Shown: positions 1 through 10,346, counted from the first letter of the stretch. The stretch: DNA of 64,000 nt from Macrothele yani (GCA_039090855.1 CM076996.1:43924469-43988468); one strand, 5' to 3'. Translations and numbers: made by a program. The notes: generated by a model not told the origin, from the sequence alone.

Positions 1-554
1 CGACACAAAGAGCAATACCTAAGTCGTTAAAAATCTCTGTATCAACTGTAAACAAGGTAATAAACAAAGATTTGAATCTGACCCCCCCCCCCCAAAAAAA
101 AAAAGAAAAAACCCCACAATGTTCACCGCCTTTTTGCCTTTTTCCTAGGCAATGGCTGAGCGCAGAACACCGTGTAGACTTCTTTATCAAATCACTTAGT
201 GGGAGACAAGGTGGAAACTTATTGTGATTGTTGATAAATGAAGCATGGGTCTACCTAAACGATTGTAACAAAAAAAAAAAGGTTCGCGAAAAGAGCAGAA
301 AAAGACTTATAAACTTGGTTCCAATAATCCAAAGAAAGTTTCAGTAAAGGATTCGCGAGTATTACTGGTTTTTCGTACAATGCGAAATTAAAGTTAAGAA
401 AAGTTGAAAAGAATAAACGATATATTTCTTCGTGCAGGGGATAACTAAAAGTCGAGAATAACAAGTTGTCTTGAGCACGATAGTTAAAATCTTTAATAGA
501 TAAAATATTTGCGAGTTAAAATACGAAACCCAAGATCTTTCATAAGGGCGGCCC
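1..554. other. Gene-free A+T-rich flank
   Basis: Nothing recognisable is encoded on either strand. A poly-C run (82-93) is followed directly by poly-A (94-104), a tract where sequence length is usually unreliable. Confidence 0.6.
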
Positions 555-625
555 TTGCATCATCAGGTGAAAGACTGCATTTTAGACTATACACAGTTCA
601 AAGTTATGTATTGTCAGCGTCTTAA

Positions 626-1051
626 ATGTTTGTTAAAATCAATTCTACATATTACCAAAATAATGTTTTATCTCCTGTGTTTAAAGAGGAAATGCCATTC
701 CTTTATTCACAGAGCCTTCAAAGAGTACAACTCCATCAGAATAAGGCTGCCAGTCATACATCCAAATCTACCACTCTATTTCTTACAAAAATGAAAAAAG
801 AGACGGGTATCAAGTCTATATCTTTTGCTCACATTCCTTCAAAGTCACGTGATGTGTCCCTAATGGAGTATTGTGCCTTGGGACTGCTAAAAAGAGCGCT
901 TTCTAAACGCAGACCTAAAACAATGATTGAACTATGGAAAGCAGTGGAAGAGGAGTGGAATAAAATACCAATTTGAAGAAATGTCCTGTCATTTGGGAAA
1001 TCTAGATGCAGGTACATAGTCCAGTGAAAGGGCTATCAGACAGAACATTTA
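626..1051 (+). pseudogene. Tc1/mariner (maT-like) transposase, C-terminal remnant
   Basis: This is the C-terminal third of a Tc1/mariner superfamily transposase, an enzyme that cuts and pastes its own element. The frame reads VQLHQNKAASHTSKSTT, then the block before the third catalytic acid (HIPSKSRDVSLMEYCALG), then LLKRALSKRRPKTM and LWKAVEEEWNKIPI. These match the last part of maT-type (DDxD) proteins. A TGA at 974-976 interrupts the frame, but family-like sequence (SFGKSRCRYIVQ, KGYQTEHL) continues in the same frame to about 1051 past another TGA. The residue usually D in the PMD(Y/F)C block is E here, and the N-terminal catalytic regions are missing. This is a dead fragment with no recognisable terminal repeats. 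Confidence 0.75.
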
Positions 1052-1332
1052 TGAAAGTAATAAGTTTATTTTAAACAATATATTGCTGGAAAATCGTTCT
1101 AAAATTGGGTGAACGTCTTCTTTATTTAGGCTACAGTTTTCTGAATAAAATTCAACGAGGAATGTAAGAAGGCACAGACGTCCTTCGCCACAAACCTGGG
1201 GTGGCGAAGTTGGACACGTCGCTGGAACAGCTATTTGCACCAAAAAAGTCCGTCAGAAACTGTATGCCCACGGTTGCTATGCTGTGACAGCTGCACAAGG
1301 CCTACATCATTCCAGACAATGCCAGACGATGA

Positions 1333-1940
1333 TTGCAGTGTTGTCTCGTTCGCCGTTCAGGGACAACAGACGAGCGGAAGAGGGTCGTGTGGAGTAACGA
1401 ATTGCGGTACACACTCTATCCCTCTATCCTTATGACTGACGTATTTGTGCATTGCGCATGCACTGAGAAATGCGTCCCTGCACTGAAATTTGTAGGGAGA
1501 TATCTGGTGGTGTGGGGCTCTTTCCTGCTGGAAAGGACTCGGTCCTTTGGTGTTGTGGTGCCTTCTAGCCTAAAGGCCGCCAAGTACGAAGGCATTTTGA
1601 ACAATTCCGTACTTCCTACGCCGTGGCAGCACTTCAGCAGGGATCACTGCCTGTTTCAGTTAGATCGAGCGCCTTGCAAGGGTCTGTCCAAGAAGTCCAA
1701 GTGTTGGATTGGTCGGCCCAAAGTCCCGATCTACGTAAATCAAATAGAGCACCTGTGGGAAAAGCTGGAACGCCGAATCCGATTTCGAACGGTAAGACCT
1801 TCCTCCACGGCAGCTCTGGTAGATGATTTACAGGAAGAATGGAAGGAGACTCCGGTACAGATTTCCCAGTATTTGTGGAAAGCGTACCTAGAAATGTCGC
1901 TGCAGTCGTAACGACCAAAAATGGGGCGATTATGAACTGA
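1333..1940 (+). pseudogene. Degenerate Tc1-like transposase
   Basis: A frame of about 190 codons retains the Tc1 catalytic plan in decayed form: VVWSNELRYTLYPS (first acid, D changed to N), LVVWGSF, and NQIEHLWEKLERRIR (third acid, normally NPIEHLW). It ends in a tail matching LQEEWK...P of the family. A frameshift near 1899 is needed to read the expected terminal AAVVTTKNGAIMN to the stop at 1938-1940. The central DDN block is not readable. This is an old copy with no clear terminal inverted repeats. Confidence 0.7.
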
Positions 1941-2631
1941 TTTCGGCTAATAACTGCTCTTGTTTCAGTTCGACCTAGGTGCCCCAATACCTTTGTCTAC
2001 ATAGAGTAGTTTAGCAATGAATGATATGATACAAAACACATTTATACACTACATTTTTTGTGATCTATGAAAAACCACCGTTTCTGTAATTTATGAAATA
2101 CCACTTATGTTGACTACTGGATGCAACAAAGACAAGCCTCAGACCACTCCGTTTCCGAGTGGTCTGGCTTCTTACCACGGCCGGTGTCAGGATACTTGCC
2201 GCCTTAGGCAGGCCATCAGCTTTGCGATCCCTAAATCCATGTTATTCTTTGTGTGCCTAAACATATCGCATTTATTCAATAATTATTTCAATAAGCGAAA
2301 ATACAATGTAAACTAAATAGAAAGAGAACAACGGAAATTACATCCATTTACTTACTAGTCCAATGTAAATTAAAATTAAATAAGAATTTCATTTTTCGTG
2401 CTTTACTGTTCAAACAATTACAAATGTCTTCAAATCCACGGGAAACTCTTTGTTCGATTGAGAACGTAAACAACCCAAGAAGGTTTTCCTGGATCCCCCG
2501 AAATACGAATAAATAAATAAATAGAAACAAGAATTCCACCGGAATGAATCTACTGGTAAAGCCTATCTTACTTTTGCCCCAGTTCTCATTAGAAAATAGC
2601 ATGAGTGTGACAATTGCTAACCGTTAAGCAA
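1941..2631. other. Intergenic stretch with one strong hairpin
   Basis: No gene is supported. At 2140-2166 a perfect 10-bp stem (CAGACCACTC paired with GAGTGGTCTG, 7-nt loop) stands out. It is followed by a weaker hairpin around 2180-2215. No Pol III boxes or coding potential accompany it. Confidence 0.5.
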
Positions 2632-2851
2632 GCCTCCCCGGTGCCGCAATGGTCTAAGCGCTGGCTTCTGACCATTTGTCTGAGACGGGTCCGGGTTCGA
2701 ACCCGGTGAGGCATGGATGTTGTGTTTGTGTTGTGGCTATGTCTCTCTCTCTCCCTTCTCCGAAATCACTGGCCATAAATTAGGGCGACTGCTTATAGCC
2801 TATCGAATTGCTCATGGTTTTCGTTAAGATCTCCAACAAAAAGAAGAAAAA
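2632..2851 (+). mobile_element. tRNA-derived SINE, diverged copy
   Basis: The head contains an A box (GCCGCAATGGTCTAAGCGC) and a B box (GGTTCGAACCC) of an RNA polymerase III promoter, and the GGTCTAAGCGCTGG arm resembles class II (Leu/Ser) tRNAs. The body keeps the family landmarks GCATGGATGTTGTGTTTGT, AAATTAGGG, CGACTGCTTATAGCC and a TTGCTCA...CGTTAAG block. It ends in an A-rich tail. It differs from the window consensus at many sites and is therefore an older insertion. Confidence 0.85.
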
Positions 2852-3589
2852 CCTTTCGACGTTGAACATTGCCACTTTTTGTAATAAAAGTAGGTAGTCT
2901 CGGTATTTCCATTGAAAGCTGGATAACACAAAATCCAATTTCTTTTAAGAAACTGTGCCGCCCTCAGGCGTCGCCTGATTTGCCTACATCATTGGGATTG
3001 TCCTTGTTTTGAGCAATTTTTCGACAGAAGCGCACTTTCGCGGCGGCGTCGGACGTACTGCAAGCTAACGTACCCAGTCTATGAGCGCTGGTCTCCGTTT
3101 TTCAATGAATGAGAATTCGCAAGTTATATCGAAAGGACAACAGAAAATAAAATTGTCTTTGTGTTTACTATTATTTTTGTTTTCATTTATTAAATAATTG
3201 GAATTTATGAATTCTAAATCTTGGTAAAAAAAAAAAAAAAAAAAAAAATGGCACCTAGGCAGCCGCTTAGTTTGTCTAGGTGGATGTACTGGCCCTGTCT
3301 GCTTCTTAAAACTCGTCCCAGTTGGCCCAAGTACCATCTTCTTTGGCAAACTTATTATTTTTCTTACTCTGTGAAACAGAAACGCCAGGATTAACTGTCA
3401 TTCTGTTACAAGTAAAAAAACTCCAAAATCACACTGGAGCTGAAACTGAATGCGCACCTCGCAATTTCCATTCCAATATATGCTAACCACTGAAATAGTC
3501 AAGACACAGCAGATCGGAGCAACTGAAGCCATGTGCACATCAAGAAAGAGGATATCGAATAAATCCTTTCCGGCATAAGAAGTATTTTT
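2852..3589. other. Gene-free stretch with poly-A
   Basis: No gene is supported. A pure A run of about 23 nt lies near 3226-3248. The sequence AAGTACCATCTTCTTTGG near 3330 also occurs in the 91-bp tandem array at 55.74-56.33 kb, so part of this stretch may come from the same source. Confidence 0.4.
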
Positions 3590-4145
3590 CAAAGCGGAAT
3601 TTTAGAAAAGAAAAAAAATCAGAGAAAACGACAATTCGGGCCATTTGTGCGTTATTTAAAATACATGATGTGCCCTGGGTTCTTCATATTGAATGGTGCC
3701 AGTTCCAAAAAATAATTTTCTAAACCGGATATCTACGATGAATGAAACATTTCAAGCAGAAACAGACACTTACGCCCACTAGCGGCAAAGATGTGGGTTA
3801 TGAAAAATCCCAAATTGAACGCAAAGTGTTTCTCATAGCAGAAGATATCCGAAGCAAATGGAATTTTACAAATCGAAAATTTAGAAGCAAAAATGCGAAG
3901 GGAAACGCAATGTAACTTTACGTCCCCTAACAGCAAGATCGTGCGTTTTTTGAGGAATAAAATGGAAGCAAAACGTTCTGCGAAGCCAAGGACATCCGAA
4001 AAAGCCAGGATGTTTTTCAATGGGATTTTTAAAAGTGGAGATAATCCTGCATATCAAATTAAAGACTGACACCCCTATCGGCAGAACTATGCATCATTAA
4101 AAGGCAGAAAATAGACGCTCAGTGTTTTTCATAGTGAGAGGTATG
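3590..4145 (+). repeat. Modular ~150-bp repeat family, degenerate copy
   Basis: This non-coding stretch carries the recurrent modules seen at 15-21, 41 and 56-60 kb: a TTTTAGAAG(C/A)A(G/A)A-type block followed by a CGCCCNCTAGCGGC-type block, then GTGCAT. The blocks are at 3773-3786 (CGCCCACTAGCGGC), 3921-3934 (CGTCCCCTAACAGC) and about 4070-4083, giving ~148-bp spacing. It is the most diverged copy in the window. Confidence 0.6.
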
Positions 4146-4160
4146 TGATGGTAACACAAT

Positions 4161-4387
4161 TTTTGTTTGTTTGGAGGTTTACCGACCACCGTGAGCAACT
4201 CAGTGGGCTATAAGCAGTCGCCCGTCCCTAATTTAGGGTCACTGGTTCCAGGGAAGAGAGAGAGAGAGAGAGAGAGTCAGTGCCGTAAGACAAACACAAC
4301 ATCCATGCTTCCCCGGGATTCGAACAAGGACCCATGTCGGACGAATGGTCAGAAGCCATCGCTTAGACCATTGTGCCACCGGGGGGC
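4161..4387 (-). mobile_element. tRNA-derived SINE
   Basis: Minus-strand copy of the window's common SINE. The tail (T-rich on plus) is at 4161 and the tRNA-like head ends at 4387 with GTGCCACCGGGG. The B box is altered (GGATTCGAACAAGG on plus). A GA-rich expansion at 4256-4275 interrupts the body where other copies have a single GGGAGAGAG. Confidence 0.88.
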
Positions 4388-4426
4388 ATAGACCATTGCA
4401 TTGACCAGCTTATACCGTTAACGCTA

Positions 4427-4606
4427 TGTAACGTACTAGGAGATGTGACGTACCTGCCAGAAGGACGCACATGACATAAAGGCAGATAGGAAGCAGAATA
4501 ATTGCCCGCGTAGCTCAATTGGTAGAGCGACTTGTTCCGGAATAAGCGGCCTCGGGTTCGAATCCCGGCGTAGACCAAAAATGACGGAGAAATTCACTTC
4601 GTTATA
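4427..4606 (+). repeat. 5' LTR of the TRIM
   Basis: 180 bp, starting TGTAACGTAC and ending CACTTCGTTATA. It contains the tRNA-like segment 4504-4575. The end is TA rather than the usual CA. Boundaries were set from LTR1/LTR2 alignment and the GCTA duplication. Confidence 0.78.
4504..4575 (+). other. tRNA-like sequence (Pol III A and B boxes) in the 5' LTR
   Basis: The 72 nt fit a tRNA outline: a 7-nt acceptor strand, D arm GCTC/GAGC with TAGCTCAATTGG (A box), anticodon region TTCCGGA, and T arm TCGGG-TTCGAAT-CCCGG (B box GGTTCGAATCC). Two acceptor pairs are mismatched. The anticodon stem pairs only if slipped to a 6-nt loop. This is a tRNA relic acting at most as an internal promoter, not a functional tRNA gene. 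Confidence 0.7.
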
Positions 4607-4607
4607 A

Positions 4608-4619
4608 TGGCGCCCGAAC
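4608..4619 (+). promoter_or_regulatory. Primer-binding site (tRNA-Lys type)
   Basis: TGGCGCCCGAAC lies one base after LTR1. It matches the first 12 nt of the standard primer-binding site complementary to the 3' end of a tRNA-Lys. The following bases (TATCCG) no longer match. Confidence 0.75.
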
Positions 4620-4701
4620 TATCCGGATGACCCGACCGTTCAAAATCTCGCATTGGTGTGATGTTATTTCCACACCGCGAGATGGAGAAGGCCAACACTT
4701 C

Positions 4702-4734
4702 AAAAAAAAAATAAAAAAAATAAGGGGGAGATGA
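4702..4734 (+). promoter_or_regulatory. Polypurine tract before the 3' LTR
   Basis: An almost all-purine run (A-rich, then AAGGGGGAGATGA) ends directly at the first base of LTR2. This is where plus-strand DNA synthesis is primed in LTR retrotransposons. Confidence 0.7.
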
Positions 4735-4922
4735 TGTAACGTACCAGGAAATGTGACGTACCTGTCCGCCTGCCCGAAGGACGCACACGACATAAAGGCA
4801 GATAGGAATCACAATAAAATGTCCGCGTAGCTCAACTGGTAGAGCAACTTATTCCGGAATGAGTGGACCCGGGTTCGAATCCTGGCGCGGATAAAAATGA
4901 CGGAGAAATTCACTTCGTTATA
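4735..4922 (+). repeat. 3' LTR of the TRIM
   Basis: 188 bp, TGTAACGTACCAGG to CACTTCGTTATA. It carries the better-preserved tRNA-like segment at 4821-4892 and is followed by GCTA. Confidence 0.78.
4821..4892 (+). other. tRNA-like sequence in the 3' LTR
   Basis: A 72-nt tRNA outline whose acceptor stem pairs completely (GTCCGCG with CGCGGAT, one G-T). It has D arm GCTC/GAGC, A box TAGCTCAACTGG, and T arm CCGGG-TTCGAAT-CCTGG with a perfect B box. The anticodon loop would be TTCCGGA (CCG, Arg) in standard numbering, but the stem pairs only when slipped by one base. It was probably copied from a tRNA and kept as an internal Pol III promoter. Confidence 0.72.
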
Positions 4923-4926
4923 GCTA

Positions 4927-5703
4927 CGAATCTAGGATCCATAGATTCGTGCTGTCGACACCATATTGTGGCCAAGTTCATCGGCGTGTACTAACTGAAA
5001 AAGTGATTAATCGGATCACTGAATATTTTTCCAATTCTCAACGATCCAGATTTGGTGTTTCCGTGCCCACTGCAGACAAATATGTCGGTTTTTAGAAGAG
5101 ACGAGTGGCAACACGAAAGGGAAGTCTGCTGTTAAGGGGGTCACTTCATATGAAATGAACAATGTGGCAACGCCACGAGTCCTACATGTCTGCTGAATTC
5201 AGACATGAACCCAGGTCTTAAACAGCCCTTAGAAGTAGGAAGCTAGGAGATTTGGGTTAGAGTGTCCGATAGGAAAGTGACACAGAAGCGAGGTGGAAAG
5301 AGGGAGGATGACGCCCTTATTTATTACGGGGGGGGGGGGAGTTAACGTGCCCATCCGACGTACGGCGGATATTTAGTGGTTCGAGCGTTCGTACCTGGCT
5401 GGGATCGATCCCCAGGTCTTCTCCGTGGCAGTCACGAACGTTTGCAGACAAAAACTTGGCCTTCAACTCTTTATCAGAGAGAGATAGAGAGAGAGAGAGA
5501 GAGCAAGCTGACATTTTAACCCTTTAAGCGGACCATGTACCGGAATCAAACGGTGCCCCGAATTTCCGTGCTACCCAAACAAAAATGTTTCGATAGCAAC
5601 CGGGTTTTACGAAAGCTACTGCAAAACATTTCCTGTCTCCCTGTCATCTCAACAGTGCCGACAGTAAACCTGTCACTAGGAATAAGCGTTCCCTTCTAGT
5701 CCT
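4927..5703. other. Gene-free stretch with possible tRNA-like head and GA microsatellite
   Basis: No gene is supported. A homopolymeric G run lies at about 5329-5339. At 5371-5415 the order TTAGTGGTTCGAGCG then GGGATCGATCCCC resembles an A box and B box and may be a relic of another tRNA-derived SINE. A GA microsatellite occupies about 5476-5503. Confidence 0.4.
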
Positions 5704-5865
5704 TGTGACGTACTACAGAAGTGACGCGCATGTCAGGATGGCAAAGATGCAGCGATAAATTCCGTCGGTGTAGCTTAATTGGGAAAGCATTCGGCTCCGG
5801 AGCACATGGACGTGGTTTCGATTTTTGCTATGGGAAAAATGAATTTCACGCTACATTGGCGCCCG
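5704..5865 (+). mobile_element. Diverged LTR with embedded tRNA-like sequence and PBS
   Basis: It has the same plan as the TRIM. It starts TGTGACGTACTACAG (compare TGTAACGTACTAGG). A tRNA-like stretch lies at about 5762-5834 (A box TAGCTTAATTGG, decayed B box GGTTTCGATTTTT), then GGGAAAAATGAATTTCACG, ending CTACA at 5855. After one spacer base comes TGGCGCCCG (5857-5865), the primer-binding site core. The LTR is about 152 bp with canonical TG...CA ends. No second LTR follows; an old Tc1 pseudogene takes over downstream. This is an independent, older member of the family. Confidence 0.65.
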
Positions 5866-6049
5866 ATTGTAGAAATGGATATACTGGCCTTTGGATTCTT
5901 CGAAAAACATGGGATGTTCCTTCCACTCATTGTCTGGAATTAATGAAAATTCCTACTTCGCTTCGAAAATGCGTGATGGTTCTTCCAAACATCATCCGGA
6001 ATTCAGATTCTGCTTGCATTAAAGTCTGAAATATCCAGATTTTGCTTGT

Positions 6050-6615
6050 ATTCTAATGATGATCGCTATAGGGTCATGCGGAAGGCTGGAGAAGCATTTA
6101 ACCCCGAATGTGTCCGAAGAGCTGTACAAAAAGGAGGTGGAAGTGTCATGCTTTGGGCTGTATTTCAAGTACTGGAGATGGACCATTCTTTGAGGTGTCC
6201 AATCTCATGAAATCTATAGATTATGTGCACTTTTAAATAATGTATTATCGCCATTTGTCCAGTTTTTGGAACAAGAAAGACCTAGTGGATCCTGTATTTC
6301 AAGATGATAACTATCGTGTCCATCGAGATGGAATTGTGCTGGATTGATTTAAAGAACATGAGAGAGACGTTCTGCATCTCAATTGGCCTACAAATTCACC
6401 TGATCTAAATGCGATTGAAAAAATCTGTGACATGTTAGAAAGGGACGTGATGAAGAAGAAACAACACCCTGCAAATTTGGCGGAATTAATGTATCTTTTT
6501 AGCATGGAGTGGAATAAACTTGATATGCATGTGATACTGAGTCATATTGATAGCATGCCAAACAAAACTAAAGCTGTAATTAAAGCAGGTGGTGACATAA
6601 CTCCATATCTCTTTC
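6050..6615 (+). pseudogene. Degenerate Tc1-like transposase
   Basis: Read across several frameshifts and stops, the plus strand gives DRYRVMRKAGEAFNPECVRR, KGGGSVMLWAVFQ, DDNYRVH (second catalytic block), WPTNSPDLNAIEKICDMLER (third) and a C-terminus ending AVIKAGGDITPY. The order is that of Tc1-family transposases with a DNA-binding N-terminus missing. The last part (from 6432) is one uninterrupted frame. No terminal repeats were recognised, so this is an inactive fragment. Confidence 0.75.
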
Positions 6616-7149
6616 GATATAAAAGTGAAAGTTTGTATGTTTGTTCCGCAACGTTCCTAAACGGTTTGATGGATTTGCACCAAAATTGGCATACTTACTC
6701 TTCATCACCCAGATTAAAATACAGGTGGGACGAATTTTAGAAATTCCATCCCTAAGGGGGTCAAATGTGTTTTTATGGGGCCCTCTATAGACTGGGTGCA
6801 AGTCGGCTGCTGCGGTATTAGTCCGCGTGTCAGAGCAACGGTCGTCAGGTGACGCTTCACTCCTCGCAAGCTTCCACGGTTCAGGCATACGGGGAAGAGT
6901 CCGATTTTTGAAAACACAACACACCGGCGGAACATATTGTCATAAGTATTTTTTGGCATGGCATTTTCTTTGTAAGGATTAGGTTCCATTAGAATCCTAA
7001 CAATTGGCGCAAGAGTCTCAAATATGGGTGGAGCTACAGATTCCCACCAATAGGCGTGGTCCTCTCAAATAGCATCAAGGTTAAGTTGAAGTTAAAACAG
7101 ACGGCATAAAATTTAAATGCAAGATTAGTATTGATATTAGTATAGATAA
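6616..7149. other. Gene-free stretch
   Basis: Nothing recognisable on either strand beyond short spurious frames. Confidence 0.45.
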
Positions 7150-7760
7150 AAGAAGTAGCCTATGTCCACCGGAAAGAAGTAAGCTTCCCAACGGTGAAAG
7201 AATTATCCGAATGGGTTTAGTTTTCGAGATTAGTAAAAAAATCCGTATATTATCATGAACTACTTTCTTTCACGTTGGGTATGATCAGGTTGTATGTAAA
7301 CAAAGCGGAACGATACATGGGAGAATGGAAAGTACTTGAAAGCGATGTTATTCGGTAGTACAGCTAAAAATAATAAAAATAATAATAAATAAACGAAATA
7401 ACCTATGTCCTCCGGAAAGCTTCCCAACGGTGAAAGAATTATCGGGCTTTCAAGAACAATGAAAAATTGCAGGCTGTAAAGTGTAAATAACGTTTAAAAA
7501 AATATATATTATTACAAAATTGGCCATATTTTCCTTATCCTCTCTATTTGTAAAATCCTCCATTACAATAATATTCTTGGGAGACAATGAAAAAGGCCAA
7601 TGCGCACCGAGAAAGAGGGGTAAAAATGCTAACAATCTCATATCTCATAAAAACTGAGCGTTGTTCGTCATGGTAGGATTTCTTTTTATAGTGCGATTTA
7701 CATTGTTACTTTAAAACAAACTTTATGTCTATCCCGGGCAACGCCGGGTATCTCTGCTAG
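7150..7760 (+). mobile_element. Helitron-like 3' terminal region (non-autonomous)
   Basis: The right end has the Helitron 3' signature: a short GC hairpin (CCCGG-GCAACG-CCGGG, 7733-7748), 8 nt, then CTAG (7757-7760) followed by T. The body has two subrepeats sharing CCTATGTCC(A/T)CCGGAAAG and TTCCCAACGGTGAAAGAATT (7156-7207 and 7400-7443). No Rep/helicase coding sequence is present and the 5' TC end was not located, so the left boundary is only approximate. Confidence 0.5.
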
Positions 7761-9087
7761 TTAAGGAATAAAATTTACATTCCGTAACCTTTTGTCTGGC
7801 GTGTTTAAGTTTTAAATTAAACTTGCACATTGAGAAATACATTATAACTTCCTTTTAAAGAGAAAAACTTCCTCTTCGGCGTCTTGTAGTGTAATCAAAA
7901 TTTAAACGAAAGAAATGAAGAAATACTTTTCCGTTTATCCATACACAAACCTCAAGAGAACTCACAAGAGTAATAAATGATTACAGTAAAAACACCAGTG
8001 ATGTTTTCTTAAGTAAACTCCAGCAAAAATAAAAAAACATCGTCTCGTGCAAATATCATGTGTTCGCTTATTCACTTACAACCAAAGAAAAAGAAATTTT
8101 AAATAAACTTGAAGTACAAAGCGATCGACGAAAGTACACCGACGCAGTAAAAATATGTCCGCTCCAACATAAAAAGTATCTGCTCATCAGCGGTTTCCAC
8201 GTTTATTCAAATGCCTTAAGAATTTAGTAACCCACCTCGAACCTCAGAAGGAGGAATTTTTTCTCCATCTCTCGATTCGGCATGACTCCCGGACGCGCAA
8301 TAATTGGTCATGATTACATTTTACATTCCTTGCTCGCGGCCCCATGCTTGACGAGGAGAAAAGGGGTAACTACAAATATGCTACTCTAATTAAGGACGAA
8401 GGTGGCTCCCATCTGACGATGAATGCGAAGACCTGCAATTTATCATGGGACTCTTTTAATGGGAGGAAAGAATTGCTGGAGAACGAGAGAGGGGATCTTC
8501 AAACACAATCGCATGAGTGCGGGAAACGAATGTCGCCACAGACTGCAGTCCTTCTCGCTCTTTGGTTTTTAACGTTATTTGTTCAGCTTAAGCTCCGGAA
8601 AAGTCGAATGTTTCAAGCAACCGAAGCAGCGTGGCCATGGAAAAACAATGTTTACTGAATAAAGAAGAAAATCTGGTCGATAAGTGGCAGATTTACATAT
8701 AATGACGAAAGCTTTCGGAACCAGTAACTTGCTTATGCATCATTATTGACAGCACGAAGTGCAGTTTTACTCCACGGGTGTCGATTTATTGACAGCAATG
8801 GAGAAATACTGAACCAAAGCGGAATAAATACTAGCGATATATTTTACTCTAGCCAAGTGGTACGAACATGCCACTGCAGCACATGCCCCTGGACAGTACG
8901 GAAGTAATAACAACACAAAAAAGAACTCTGTGTAAAATATTGAGCTTACGCAAAGGCGTGGTTACGCTAAGAACATGAAGGGGGTGGGGGGGTAAACAAG
9001 GCGTTATTTTTTCCGCTACTTTGTACTCACTCGTCCTCCCTTTTCCGTTATGAAAAAAAAAACCCCTGCAGAATTTTAAAATTCATA
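7761..9087. other. Gene-free stretch
   Basis: About 1.3 kb without supported features. One 104-codon plus frame (8344-8658) shows no family resemblance and is treated as chance. Confidence 0.5.
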
Positions 9088-9269
9088 TACACTCATCGTC
9101 AAAAAAATAGCTGCACCCAGAAGGAGGTGTCGGATTCCAATGCCATTCGGGAGGAAGGTAAAGGTTACCAGGAACAATAAATGATTAAATATTGAGACTG
9201 ATATGGGCAATATTTATTGAGGCTACACGCCAATAAGTAGTGTTTCTCAGTATGACGTCGGGCCGCCAT

Positions 9270-10345
9270 GTTTGCTCACACAGCATGCCAGACGTCTCGG
9301 CATGGAGTTGTACAGGTTCGTAATGGTGTCCTGCGATAAGCCATCCCATGCAGCTTGAATCTTCTCACGCAGTTCCTATAGATTGTGCGGTAGGGGTGGA
9401 GTGTAGATAGCGCGTCCAACAGCACCCCCACACATTTTCAATCGGCGATAGGTCTGGCGTTGCGGCTCTCCATGGCAGAGTGTCGGTGCCTTTAAAGCAT
9501 GCTCTCGAGACAGAAGCAGTATGCGGACGAGCGTTGTCCTGTTGGAAAATCGCACAGGAGAGAGCATTCAGAAAAGGTAGGGTAACTGGTTGCAGGATCT
9601 CATTAACCTAACGTTGACCTGTCAAAGTGCCTGTAATGAACACCAAAGGTGATCTGGCATCGTAGGCAATTGCACCCCACACCAGGCCTTCTGGACGTGT
9701 GACGCTCGACAACAAACCGTTCATCTTGGCGCTGACCACGGTGCCTCCACACACGGATTCAGTGGTCGTCTCCTCCAAGACAAAAGCAGGACTTGTCACT
9801 GAAGATCACCCGCTGCCATTCTGAATGTCTCCATGACAGTCTGGCACGACACCACTGCAGTCTTTGGCGACGATTCAATGGTGTTAAGGGCAGTCGTCGT
9901 AACGGTCTGCGTGCGTGTAGTCTTACGTCGTGCAGCCGTCTGCCAATGGTGCTGGCACTAATCGGACGATGCATGAGGGGCACCACTGCTCACTGAATAT
10001 CCGCAATCGTGGCTGTTGAGTCAGTCCGCGCATATCGAAGAATCCGTTGGTCCTCTATCTCCGTGGTTCGTGTAGGTCTCCCAGACCCTTCCCGCTGCTG
10101 CTGCGCGCCTTGTTCTATCCACTGCCGCCAACAGCGAGCTATGGTGTTATCCGCACGACCGGTATGACGCGCAATACGGCGATCATAAGACCATCCCGCC
10201 TCCCGAAGCCCGCGACGATGCTGTCTCTGTCGATCTCCTCCAACTGCTCGAAATTGCTATCGAACTTTTCTCCGAGGCATACTTCACTTGCAAAGGATGC
10301 AACCAACACAACAGCACGAGTCAGAATGGCAAGCAAGCGCAACGG
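9270..10345 (-). pseudogene. Degenerate Tc1-like transposase of the 9.1-kb element
   Basis: The minus strand shows a helix-turn-helix segment (FEQLEEIDRDSIV...), the linker RPISASTIGRRL, RRPLRRLPLTPLNRRQRLQWCRARLSW, and the first catalytic block VIFSDKSCFCLGGDDH (E changed to K). An RVWRHRGQR-type block and VWGAI follow. Frames shift repeatedly and several stops are present, so no functional enzyme can be made. Confidence 0.75.
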
Positions 10346-10346
10346 G

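Larger units (their letters stand above)
4427..4922 (+). mobile_element. Miniature LTR retrotransposon (TRIM) with tRNA-like sequence in each LTR
   Basis: The 496-bp element has every cis-part of an LTR retrotransposon and no coding space. LTR1 is 4427-4606. After one spacer base comes a primer-binding site at 4608-4619. A 128-bp internal region follows, then a purine tract ending at 4734, then LTR2 at 4735-4922. The same tetranucleotide GCTA flanks both sides (4423-4426 and 4923-4926), a 4-bp target duplication of the size usual for Gypsy-type integrases. The LTRs are about 88% alike by eye, and LTR2 has an 8-bp insertion. Such elements must be mobilised by enzymes of a full-length relative, which is not in this window. 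The tRNA-like segment inside the LTR is unusual. Plant Cassandra TRIMs carry a 5S rRNA gene in the same place. Confidence 0.8.

Noticed and set aside
4504..4575. Functional tRNA gene
   Set aside because: Mismatched acceptor pairs, an anticodon stem that pairs only when slipped, and its place inside an LTR point to a tRNA relic.
8344..8658. 104-codon open frame as a gene
   Set aside because: No motif, no neighbours and ordinary composition; length is within chance for this much DNA.
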